This document shows, piece by piece, positions 1-6,592 of a DNA stretch of 9,416 nucleotides. The position numbers were made by a program, and so were the translations under genes. Each line of letters opens with the position of its first letter. Position 1 is the first letter of the stretch. The DNA lies in NCBI GenBank assembly GCA_902478765.1, contig CABSMN010000025.1, positions 1 to 9,416 on the forward strand, written 5' to 3'. This DNA comes from an uncultured Collinsella sp. (lineage in GTDB: Bacteria > Actinomycetota > Coriobacteriia > Coriobacteriales > Coriobacteriaceae). Below the pieces are notes generated by a model, which did not search any database, had not been told where the DNA came from, and worked only from the letters and a program-made list of their open reading frames with translations.

Positions 1-43
1 ACTTCTAGCTTCGTCGGCAGCGTCAGATGTGTATAAGAGACAG
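1..43 (+). other. Untrimmed Nextera read-1 adapter (artefact)
   Basis: Positions 11-24 read TCGTCGGCAGCGTC and 25-43 read AGATGTGTATAAGAGACAG, which is the Nextera read-1 adapter arm followed by the 19-bp Tn5 mosaic end. Positions 1-10 (acttctagct) fit an index sequence in front of it. This is library-construction sequence, not genome; the genomic insert begins at 44. Confidence 0.98.
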
Positions 44-717
44 GTGTAGCCATGCGGCGAGCAGGGCTCGTCGTGACGAATCTCATAGAGCGACGGCACG
101 TAGTTGCCGGCAATGGATGCAAGCTGCTCAACAATCTGCGCGCGCGGGACTCCTTCGTCGCGCAGGCGCCGATGCAGCTGGCAGGTCTCGAGCAGCGATT
201 CCTCGCCCTCGCCGATGAGGATGGCATCGAAGAAGGCCGCGTACGGCTCGGGGTTGTACACCGAGGGGCCGCCGGCGATGATGATGGGGTCGTCTTCACC
301 TCGGTCGGCCGCTAACAGCGGAATGCCAGCGAGATCGAGTGCCTCGAGGAAGTTCGTCACCGCCATCTCGTGCGGCACATGCAGACCGACGATATCAAAC
401 GAAGCAACGGGGGCAGCACCTTCGAGCGACAGCAGCGGAATGCCCGCCTCGCGCATAGCGTCACCCATATCGGGCCACGGCACATAGCCACGCTCGCAGG
501 AGATGCCCTCGGCCTGGTTAAGGATGTTGTAGAGGATGGCGATGCCCTGGTTGGGCAAACCAACCTCGTACACATCCGGGTAGATCAGGCAGCAACGGTA
601 GTCGGCATCGGCCTTGGAAAGCGTGCCCCACTCGTGATCGATATAGCGGCTCGGCTTTTCGACCTTGGCGAGCAGCGGCTCAATTAAATGAAAGCAGTCT
701 TGATACGGAACGCGCAA
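44..717 (-). CDS. TIGR03960-type B12-binding/radical SAM protein, N-terminal part (3' truncated)
   Basis: The reading frame is open from a TTG at 717 to the insert end, giving 224 complete codons. The start is set by AGGGG at 725-729, 7 nt upstream. The visible part is the N-terminal cobalamin-binding-like region that precedes the radical SAM barrel in this family: KPSRYIDHEWG (21-31), LIYPDVYEVGLPNQGIAILY (44-63), YVPWPDM (78-84), FDIVG (107-111), TNFLEALDLAGIP (121-133), IIIAGGPSVYNPEP (145-158) and FFDAILIGEGEE (162-173). The CxxxCxxC iron-sulfur motif would lie beyond the cut, so catalytic status cannot be judged. The family has no firmly assigned substrate. From family knowledge it often precedes a DUF2344 protein and an RNase E/G gene near rplU-rpmA. 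It follows the DUF697-like gene after 10 bp, with its ribosome binding site overlapping that gene's stop codon, which suggests translational coupling. Confidence 0.85.
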
Positions 718-724
718 CAGAAAA

Positions 725-729
725 CCCCT
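725..729 (-). promoter_or_regulatory. Ribosome binding site for the radical SAM gene
   Basis: AGGGG on the minus strand lies 7 nt before the TTG at 717 and overlaps the TAG stop (728-730) of the upstream gene. No in-frame ATG or GTG lies at suitable spacing, so this site decides the TTG start. Confidence 0.75.
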
Positions 730-1657
730 AAGCAGCGAGATCGGATGCGTCTTGGTAGGACGCCATAGGACGGGTAGCGCCCGCGACCGTGGTCACCAGA
801 TCGCGAACGCGGGAGAACGTGGCAGTGACCACCTCGTTGGCACGGCTGTAGTCGACATCGCGCTCGTAGAGCGAAACAAGCGCACGGCCCATGCCATAGG
901 TGCCCGCGGCAGCAGTGAGCGCCTTAACGGCAAACCCAATATGCGGCGTCTGCTTGACGAGCGCGCGGGTGACCGCGCGGATCACAAGACCGCCGGCAAG
1001 CACGCCCGCGACCTCGTAGCCGCGCTCAGGCTTAATGCCGCGTCCAAAGACGGCAGCGAGCTCAAAGAGCATGCCCACCTGCGCCAGCGCCATAACGGGA
1101 TAATCGGCGCCCGGCAAAAACACCAGCGCACCGGTCGCCATATTGGTGAGCGCGCACGAGGTGATGATACGATTAGCTGCCGCGATGCGCATAAAGGCAA
1201 AGTTCGCCGCAAAAGCCGTTTCCTTGTCGGTGCGATCGAGAATCCAGCGGGCAAGCGTCTCGAGCAGATACGTCTTATCGGTTGCCGCCACCACGCCGAG
1301 CATGGGCGTGGACTCCTCGATAAACGGCACCTCCACAGCAGACTCGGCAAGCACGCACACGGGCGCGCCGGCGATCACGAGCTCCTGCACGGCACTCTCC
1401 AGGCGGTCGGAACCACACGAGAGCACCAGTACCACATCGGTATCGGTCTTTGGAGCAATTCGCTCCTCCCCCAGACGCTCGACGCGCACAATGCCCGAGG
1501 TCGTCTGCGGCACAAAGGCGTCACGCACCGTCTCGGCCAGAAAGCGCGAGGCGGACGAATCCAGATAGACCGAGACGCGCACCGGCGTATCGGAATCCTT
1601 CTTAACGGACGCGCCCATCTTAAAAGCGCGGGTCAGCTTATCTACGGGAATTTTCAT
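728..1657 (-). CDS. DUF697-like membrane protein of unknown function
   Basis: This 309-residue protein starts at ATG with a strong GGAGGGG site (1664-1670) 6 nt upstream. Residues 25-140 alternate beta-like stretches (VRVSVYLD, TDVVLVLS, GAPVCVLAES) with helices, suggesting a Rossmann- or GTPase-like fold, but no GxxxxGK[ST] P-loop is present. Residues 150-265 are helical and hydrophobic: NRIITSCALTNMATGAL (162-178), a stretch at 186-205 containing MALAQVGMLFELAAVFG, GVLAGGLVIRAVTRALVK (218-235) and a Gly/Ala-rich helix (240-260). This resembles the DUF697 family, whose members are often fused to, or accompany, GTPase domains at the membrane. The C-terminal tail (266-309) is soluble. The gene lies 18 bp after rodA and 10 bp before the radical SAM gene, so it is probably co-transcribed with the elongasome operon. 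The family call rests on the C-terminal half; the function is not known. Confidence 0.75.
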   Translation of the reverse strand: MKIPVDKLTRAFKMGASVKKDSDTPVRVSVYLDSSASRFLAETVRDAFVPQTTSGIVRVERLGEERIAPKTDTDVVLVLSCGSDRLESAVQELVIAGAPVCVLAESAVEVPFIEESTPMLGVVAATDKTYLLETLARWILDRTDKETAFAANFAFMRIAAANRIITSCALTNMATGALVFLPGADYPVMALAQVGMLFELAAVFGRGIKPERGYEVAGVLAGGLVIRAVTRALVKQTPHIGFAVKALTAAAGTYGMGRALVSLYERDVDYSRANEVVTATFSRVRDLVTTVAGATRPMASYQDASDLAA

Positions 1658-1675
1658 AGCAAACCCCTCCAGCGG

Positions 1676-2902
1676 TTACGCGGCGCCCGAACGATGCCGC
1701 CATATGGATTGTACGATACCCACCGTCAGCAGCTGAATCATCATCGAAGACGAACCGAAGCTAATAAACGGTAGCGGAATACCGGTAATCGGCATCATGC
1801 CGATGCACATGCCGATGTTTTCGAAGGTCTGGAACGCCCACATGCCAACGATGCCCACACACGATAGGCGCAAGAACAGCGACTCACACTTAAAGGCGAC
1901 GCGAATCGTCGAAAAGATCAGCAGCACGTAGAGGCATAGGAGCAAAAAGGAACCGCAAAAGCCAAAGGTCTCGGACAGGAAGGCGAAGACGAAGTCGGTG
2001 TGGAACTCAGGCAGAAAGCCGCCGGCCGACTGCGTCGCATGGCCCAAACCCTTACCAAAGAAGCCGCCCGAGCCAACGGCGATAAGCGACTGCTGCAGGT
2101 TGTAGGCATCGTCCGAATCGGCATTATCGGGGTCGATAAAGACCGTCAGGCGGTTCATCTGATACTGCTTGATGAGCACATCGTGGCCGAGCAACGAATC
2201 AAAGACCGAATCGAGCGCCAGGACGAGGGCCACCAGGCCCACGAGCAGGGCCAGGGTCGACAGCACCCATTCGCGGCGTGCACCGCTCATGCAGATGACG
2301 ATGGCGCCCGAGACCAGCACGACCAGGCCCGAGCCCAGGTCGCCCATGGCGACGACGGCCAAAAACGGAATGGACAGCATGCCGCAGAGCTTGACGTAGT
2401 CGCGAACGGTATCGATGCGGCCGTTATACTGCGAGCCAAGCGTGGCGATAAAGAAGATGGTGATGAGCTTGGCAAGCTCAACCGGCTGGAATGTCAAGCC
2501 GATACCGGGAATCTTGATCCAGCCCGTCATGCCCAGACCGCCCGTATAGGACAGGCCCGGAATCTTGGGCGAGAAGATCACAATAAGGTCAATGACGAGC
2601 AGCGCCGTCGAGAAGTTAGAGATGCCGCGCAGATCGGTACGCCAGACGAGCACCGCAAGCACCGCGCCAATGCCAATGCCCAGCAGGTGGCGCGAGAATG
2701 AGGCGTCGGCCTTAAACTGTGACGCCGACCAAATAATGATGGCGCCATAGGCAACGAGCGCGACGGTAGCCAGCAGCACACCGATATGCACCTTTTGGCG
2801 AAACGTACCGCGCGAGGCCGAAAGTTGCTTGTTGACGCGGTCCAGGCTGCTGCGAGAGCCGGTCTTGGTTGAACGGAACAGATCCGCCGGAGAAAAATCC
2901 AT
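1676..2902 (-). CDS. rodA: RodA, SEDS-family peptidoglycan glycosyltransferase
   Basis: RodA polymerises lipid II into glycan strands in the membrane, working with its cognate class B PBP (PBP2) in the elongasome. The 408-residue protein has a charged cytoplasmic N-terminus of about 37 residues and then about ten hydrophobic segments. Family motifs are intact: FQPVELAK (138-145), YQMNRLTVFIDP (247-258), LPEFHTDFVFAFLSE (297-311) and NIGMCIGMMPITGIPLPFIS (362-381) followed by FGSSSMM. In SEDS proteins the Asp of the HTDF motif (D303 here) is the catalytic acidic residue by family knowledge. The start is ATG with a perfect AGGAGG (2908-2913) at 5-nt spacing, which overlaps the TAG stop of the PBP2 gene. 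Only 9 bp separate the two genes, so the paired enzymes are probably translated together. RodA rather than FtsW is favoured by the mre-mrdA neighbourhood. Confidence 0.96.
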   Translation of the reverse strand: MDFSPADLFRSTKTGSRSSLDRVNKQLSASRGTFRQKVHIGVLLATVALVAYGAIIIWSASQFKADASFSRHLLGIGIGAVLAVLVWRTDLRGISNFSTALLVIDLIVIFSPKIPGLSYTGGLGMTGWIKIPGIGLTFQPVELAKLITIFFIATLGSQYNGRIDTVRDYVKLCGMLSIPFLAVVAMGDLGSGLVVLVSGAIVICMSGARREWVLSTLALLVGLVALVLALDSVFDSLLGHDVLIKQYQMNRLTVFIDPDNADSDDAYNLQQSLIAVGSGGFFGKGLGHATQSAGGFLPEFHTDFVFAFLSETFGFCGSFLLLCLYVLLIFSTIRVAFKCESLFLRLSCVGIVGMWAFQTFENIGMCIGMMPITGIPLPFISFGSSSMMIQLLTVGIVQSIWRHRSGAA

Positions 2903-2911
2903 CGCAACCTC

Positions 2912-4981
2912 CTATCGAACCGAAGAATCGCCCGAGGCCGAAGAGGTATCGGGCTCGTCATAAATCGCGCCGAGCACGTCGCGCACGACATGCATCGCGG
3001 TATCTGAGCCACCGCCGCCCTGCTCCAGGACAGTAGCGATGACATACTTGGGATCATCGGCCGGCGCATAGGCGCAGAACCACGCGTATTCGTCCTCGCC
3101 GCTTTTCTCGCCCGTGCCCGACTTGCCGTATACCTGCGGCGTCAGGGTGCCAAAGTGAGCCGCCAGGGACGTCGATGCCGTGTAAATCACGTCGTGCATG
3201 CCGTTGCGAACAAGAGCCAAATCCGAATCGCTGTTGATCTTGGCCTCCAAGCGCTTCTTCTTGCCTTTGCCGTTGTACTTATAGGCATCGCCGTCGCCAT
3301 CGCGCGACACGGCAGACAAAAACACGTGAGGCACGTACTGCTTACCGCCGTTGGCAAGGCCCATGTAGGCGCATGCCATCTGCAGAGGCGTCACCAAAAT
3401 GTCGCCCTGGCCGATGGCAATGTTGGTCATATCGCCGGCATTCCACTTGCGGTCCTCGGCAGAGGCGTCGGTAAAGTACGACTCTTTCCACTCGGCATCG
3501 GGAATACGGCCCGCGCCCTCACTCGGCAAATCGATACCGCAGGTCTTGCCTAGGCCCCAGCGACGAAAGACCTCCTGCAGGCCCTCGGAATGTCGCTCGT
3601 CATAAAAGAACGCCTTGCCCATATCGTAGAAGACGGGGTCGCACGAGTTGGCAATACCCGACTGCAGCGTCATGGTGCCGTGTCCAGACGTCAGCCAGCA
3701 GCGCTTGCCCCAAGTCTTGCCCAAGCCCGTCCAATAGCCCGTGCAGTTGGTTGTCTGCGTTGAAGTGTAGGTTCCAAACTCAAGACCGGCCAGTGCCGAG
3801 AGCGGCTTGATGGTCGAGGCCGACATGTACTGTCCGCTAATGGCGCGGTTGAGCAGCGGGTGCGAACCCTTGTCATCATTGAGCTCGGTCCACACGTCAT
3901 TTGAGACGCCGCCGATAAAGACGGACGGATCGAACTTGGGCTCGCTCGCCATGCCCAGGATCTCGCCGTTGTTGGGATCGAGACACACCACAGCGCCGTT
4001 GCCGGCATTGCTGTAGCCAGTGGTCTTGGCAAGCTCGATGGCGCTCGCCAGCGCCGTCTCACAGGCCTGTTGGATCTTGAGGTCGAGCGTGAGCTTAATG
4101 TCGGAGCCGGCCTTGGCGGGCACGGCACCGGCCTGACCGGTCACATTGCCCGAGGCATCGACCTTGACGGTCTGCTCGCCACGAATACCCTGCAGCAGGT
4201 TTTCGTAGTAGCTCTCAACACCCGCCTGGCCCACGATATCGCCCGACTGGTACGTAATCCGGCCAGCAGAAGCATCATCGTCGCCAGAGGTTTTCTTATT
4301 CTGGGCCTCAAGCTGCTCGGAGGTAATGGTGCCGGTATAGCCCAAAATGTGACAGGCCGTCTCGCCGTACGGGTACTGGCGCTCGGTACGCTCGGCAATC
4401 TTGACGCCCGGGAACTCGCCGGCGTGCTCCTTGATATAGGCAACCGTGGAGCGACGGACGTCCGTCGCGATGGTATGCAGGCTCTGGGCGCCCTCGGAAT
4501 TGTCCTGAATATTGCGCAGAACCGCCACGTAGGGCATACCGAGCACGTTGGCAAGATGGCGAACCAGAACCTCATCCTCGGCAAGGTCGCGGTAGGCCAC
4601 GACAGCAAGTGAGGGACGGTTCTGGACAAGTGCCACGCCATTACGGTCGAGGATGCGGCCGCGCACAGCGGGTGTGGTAACGGTGCGCGTCTGATTACTA
4701 TTAGCCTGCTTTTCATAATAGTCCGACGAGACCATCTGCATGCCCCACAGCTTGACGGCAAGCGCCGCGAACATCGCGCCCACACCCGTGGTGAGGATGG
4801 AGAAGCGGCCCTTAAAGGCGGTCGCCGCGGTATTGCCCTCGCCCTCGGTGGCGCGCGGGGCCGTTCCATGCTGCGTATCGTAGGTAAAACGGGAATCGCC
4901 GCGACGCATGATGACCAGCGCGACCACGATGGCCACAACCAGCACGATACCGGCGATAATAACCGTCATCTGGGAAGACAT
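2912..4981 (-). CDS. mrdA: Penicillin-binding protein 2 (class B transpeptidase of the elongasome)
   Basis: PBP2 cross-links the glycan made by RodA, outside the membrane. The 689-residue protein carries two hydrophobic segments (5-25 and 61-82), then a PBP dimer/pedestal region (about 95-290) with AVRGRILDRNG (105-115), and a transpeptidase domain (about 325-675). The active-site motifs are present: S389-T-I-K392 with the acylated serine, S446-C-D448 as the SxN-type motif, and K620-S-G-T as the KTG-type motif. There are no PASTA repeats. Cysteines 413 and 428 sit where many PBP2 proteins have CxGY and the RCW of RCWxxxGHG. The start is ATG with GGGGAGG (4989-4995) at 7-nt spacing, fused to the MreD stop. 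Most PBP2 proteins have one membrane helix; this one has an additional N-terminal one. The last 15 residues are Ser/Asp-rich. RodA follows after 9 bp. Confidence 0.96.
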   Translation of the reverse strand: MSSQMTVIIAGIVLVVAIVVALVIMRRGDSRFTYDTQHGTAPRATEGEGNTAATAFKGRFSILTTGVGAMFAALAVKLWGMQMVSSDYYEKQANSNQTRTVTTPAVRGRILDRNGVALVQNRPSLAVVAYRDLAEDEVLVRHLANVLGMPYVAVLRNIQDNSEGAQSLHTIATDVRRSTVAYIKEHAGEFPGVKIAERTERQYPYGETACHILGYTGTITSEQLEAQNKKTSGDDDASAGRITYQSGDIVGQAGVESYYENLLQGIRGEQTVKVDASGNVTGQAGAVPAKAGSDIKLTLDLKIQQACETALASAIELAKTTGYSNAGNGAVVCLDPNNGEILGMASEPKFDPSVFIGGVSNDVWTELNDDKGSHPLLNRAISGQYMSASTIKPLSALAGLEFGTYTSTQTTNCTGYWTGLGKTWGKRCWLTSGHGTMTLQSGIANSCDPVFYDMGKAFFYDERHSEGLQEVFRRWGLGKTCGIDLPSEGAGRIPDAEWKESYFTDASAEDRKWNAGDMTNIAIGQGDILVTPLQMACAYMGLANGGKQYVPHVFLSAVSRDGDGDAYKYNGKGKKKRLEAKINSDSDLALVRNGMHDVIYTASTSLAAHFGTLTPQVYGKSGTGEKSGEDEYAWFCAYAPADDPKYVIATVLEQGGGGSDTAMHVVRDVLGAIYDEPDTSSASGDSSVR
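4451..4468. repeat. 18-bp perfect palindrome inside mrdA
   Basis: GCGACGGACGTCCGTCGC is self-complementary over all 18 bases. It encodes part of the pedestal region of PBP2 (around ATDVRRS, residues 172-178). It could be chance in GC-rich coding DNA; no function is visible. Confidence 0.6.
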
Positions 4982-4994
4982 CTACGGGCCTCCC

Positions 4995-5561
4995 CTATTT
5001 GAGCTTACGGGTCTTGGGCTTAAAGCGCATGCCCGTCTGGCGTCCGCCACGTGCGGAGAATCCATAACCGGACTGCGGCACGACGCCGGACATCAAAAAC
5101 GGAATGGCAACCAGACCCGTCAGGATCGAAGACGGCAGCGCATGGCCGAAGATCGCCACGACAAAGCTCGTCTCCATACCCATAAACAGCAAGATGATGC
5201 TGTAGATCACATTAATGACGAGCGCAAAGGCGCCCACAGTGATGCCGCGCGCACTCGGGGTACCGCTCGTTTGACCGGCAGCGCTGTGCACCAGGGCAAA
5301 AGAACCCACGGTCAGCAGGAGCGACATAACTCCCACCGGCACGGCAGCGGACAGGTCATAAAACAAGCCGCTGCAAAAACCGCACACGACGGCACGGGTC
5401 GGGTCGCCCGAGAACACGCTTAGGCACACCAGGATAATCATGAAGTTGACGCGACCGCCCGCAATGGAGATCTGCGGTGCCAGGCCTGCCTGCAGCAGCA
5501 CGCACACGATGGCGGCGATTACAAACGTGCGGGAGCTCATCCCCTGCTCGTGTAGATCCAT
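4995..5561 (-). CDS. mreD: MreD, multipass rod-shape-determining membrane protein
   Basis: MreD is the integral membrane subunit of the MreBCD complex. The 188-residue product is almost wholly hydrophobic, with about five or six segments, and carries the family-typical GFCSGLFYDLSAAVPVG stretch (61-77 in this numbering). It ends in a basic, presumably cytoplasmic tail (RGGRQTGMRFKPKTRKLK). Two in-frame ATGs lie 6 bp apart, at 5567 and 5561. AGGGGG (5569-5574) is only 1 nt from the first and 7 nt from the second, so 5561 is chosen; the longer form would add two residues. MreD is poorly conserved in sequence, so the call also leans on size, topology and its position between mreC and mrdA. It is 11 bp from mreC and 13 bp from mrdA. 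Confidence 0.92.
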   Translation of the reverse strand: MDLHEQGMSSRTFVIAAIVCVLLQAGLAPQISIAGGRVNFMIILVCLSVFSGDPTRAVVCGFCSGLFYDLSAAVPVGVMSLLLTVGSFALVHSAAGQTSGTPSARGITVGAFALVINVIYSIILLFMGMETSFVVAIFGHALPSSILTGLVAIPFLMSGVVPQSGYGFSARGGRQTGMRFKPKTRKLK

Positions 5562-5568
5562 GGACATG

Positions 5569-5574
5569 CCCCCT
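5569..5574 (-). promoter_or_regulatory. Ribosome binding site deciding the mreD start
   Basis: AGGGGG on the minus strand overlaps the mreC stop TAG (5573-5575). It is 1 nt from the ATG at 5567 but 7 nt from the ATG at 5561, which favours the second ATG. Confidence 0.7.
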
Positions 5575-6571
5575 ATTCGCTCGAGCCGGAATCGGTCGTC
5601 TCGGACGTGTCGGAACCGTCATCCGAGCTCTCGTCCTTCGTCTTGGTCGCAGCATCGCGCGACGTTCCCTGCGGCGTGCTATTAGCGGTGCTCACGTCCT
5701 CATCCGAGGCCGACTGTTCGTCGGTCAGCGAGGTGATGACCAGCACTTCCTCGTTGTTCTCGGCCGTCGTCTGGGCGCGTACCACAATGGTGTAGTACAC
5801 GTCGTTTGCCGATTTCTCAACCGACGAGACGGTGCCGAGCGGAAGGCCCTTGGGGAACACACCGCCAATGCCCGAGGTCACGATGATGTCGCCAACCTTA
5901 ACGTCGGAGTCGACGCTCACGTACTCAAGACGCAGCGTGCCGTCAGCCTGACCCTGCAGCATGCCCTGGGCGCGCGTGTCCTGCACCATAGCGGACACGC
6001 CCGAGTTCTCATCGCCGATCAGACGCACGGTGGACGTCTTGGCCGAGACTTCGATGATCTGTCCGATAACACCAGCCGAACTCGTCACAGGCATGTTGAT
6101 GGTAAGCCCGTCGGCAGAACCTTTATCGATGGTAACGGTCGAGGTCCAGGCATCGCCCGAAGCGCCGACGATACGAGCTGCAGTGGACTTGAGGTTGTAG
6201 GTCGACTGCAGACCGACCAGACCCTCCAGTCGCTCGGCGGTCTTTTGAGCCTCGGAGAGCTCGGCAACCTTGGAGGTCAGCTCCTCATTTTGCTTCTTAA
6301 GCTCGTCAAGCGTGTCCTGTGACGCCGTAAGGTTAGAGAACACGTTACCGATCGCATTGAAGGGAGCCGACACAGTCGAGCCCAGAAAACGCACCGGCGA
6401 GGTAATCGTCGTCACGCCCGAACGAACGGCATGAATCGGCCCCGTCTCGCCCTCACGAATATAAAACGTGAGCAGCAACACCGAAATCAGGCTGAAAACA
6501 ATCAACGGGCGCATACCCGTTGATTGTCGCTTGGTATTCAGATTTGTGGAGAAACCCGAAGATCGTGCCAA
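5573..6571 (-). CDS. mreC: MreC, bitopic rod-shape-determining protein
   Basis: MreC is anchored by one helix and acts outside the membrane, linking MreB/MreD to PBP2. In the 332-residue product, residues 1-20 are cytoplasmic, 21-38 form the membrane helix (RPLIVFSLISVLLLTFYI), and 82-120 form a heptad-like coiled coil (TASQDTLDELKKQNEELTSK and on). Residues 127-280 form the MreC beta-domain core, with AARIVGASGDAWTSTVTIDKG (131-151, read in two parts), GVIGQI (167-172), VRLIGDENSGVSAMV (182-196), VKVGDIIVTSGIGGVFPKG (225-243 less the outer residues) and GLPLGTV. Residues 284-332 are a Ser/Thr/Asp/Glu tail with almost no hydrophobic residues. The start is TTG, set by AAAGGTGG (6579-6586) 7 nt upstream; no ATG is suitably spaced. 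The gap to mreB is 21 bp. A perfect 12-bp inverted repeat lies within codons 15-25. Confidence 0.95.
   Translation of the reverse strand: MARSSGFSTNLNTKRQSTGMRPLIVFSLISVLLLTFYIREGETGPIHAVRSGVTTITSPVRFLGSTVSAPFNAIGNVFSNLTASQDTLDELKKQNEELTSKVAELSEAQKTAERLEGLVGLQSTYNLKSTAARIVGASGDAWTSTVTIDKGSADGLTINMPVTSSAGVIGQIIEVSAKTSTVRLIGDENSGVSAMVQDTRAQGMLQGQADGTLRLEYVSVDSDVKVGDIIVTSGIGGVFPKGLPLGTVSSVEKSANDVYYTIVVRAQTTAENNEEVLVITSLTDEQSASDEDVSTANSTPQGTSRDAATKTKDESSDDGSDTSETTDSGSSE
6498..6527 (-). promoter_or_regulatory. 12-bp perfect hairpin in the 5' coding region of mreC
   Basis: On the mRNA strand ACAATCAACGGG pairs perfectly with CCCGTTGATTGT around the 6-nt loop TATGCG. The 3' arm runs into TTT, so four T in a row occur at its edge. 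It begins about 45 nt after the mreC start codon. The shape resembles an intrinsic terminator or attenuator inside a gene; regulation is inferred, the repeat itself is seen directly. Confidence 0.6.
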
Positions 6572-6578
6572 ATGGAAT

Positions 6579-6586
6579 CCACCTTT
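6579..6586 (-). promoter_or_regulatory. Ribosome binding site for mreC
   Basis: AAAGGTGG on the minus strand, 7 nt before the TTG at 6571 and just after the mreB stop TAA (6593-6595). It supports a TTG start for mreC. Confidence 0.75.
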
Positions 6587-6592
6587 TGGAAA

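Noticed and set aside
27..218. Short plus-strand frame starting MCIRDR
   Set aside because: Its start lies in the adapter, and it runs antisense to the radical SAM gene.
44..717. Possible pseudogene or empty region at the left end, as no ATG-started complete gene is found
   Set aside because: A single uninterrupted frame from TTG 717 to the insert end encodes a good TIGR03960-type N-terminus; it is cut by the fragment end, not broken.
1268..1300. P-loop-like GVVAATDKT (residues 121-129) in the DUF697-like protein
   Set aside because: The spacing and residues do not fit GxxxxGK[ST]: the second Gly is missing and Lys is one position off.
752..1774. 340-codon open frame on the plus strand opposite the DUF697-like gene
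   Set aside because: The translation is rich in His, Arg and Gly, typical of antisense shadow; the minus frame has a good ribosome binding site and operon fit.
2000..2701. 233-codon open frame on the plus strand opposite rodA
   Set aside because: RodA motifs on the minus strand are complete; this is a codon-bias shadow.
5562..5567. Upstream ATG at 5567 as the mreD start
   Set aside because: The AGGGGG site is only 1 nt from it but 7 nt from the ATG at 5561; the two differ by two residues, so the choice is weak but favours 5561.
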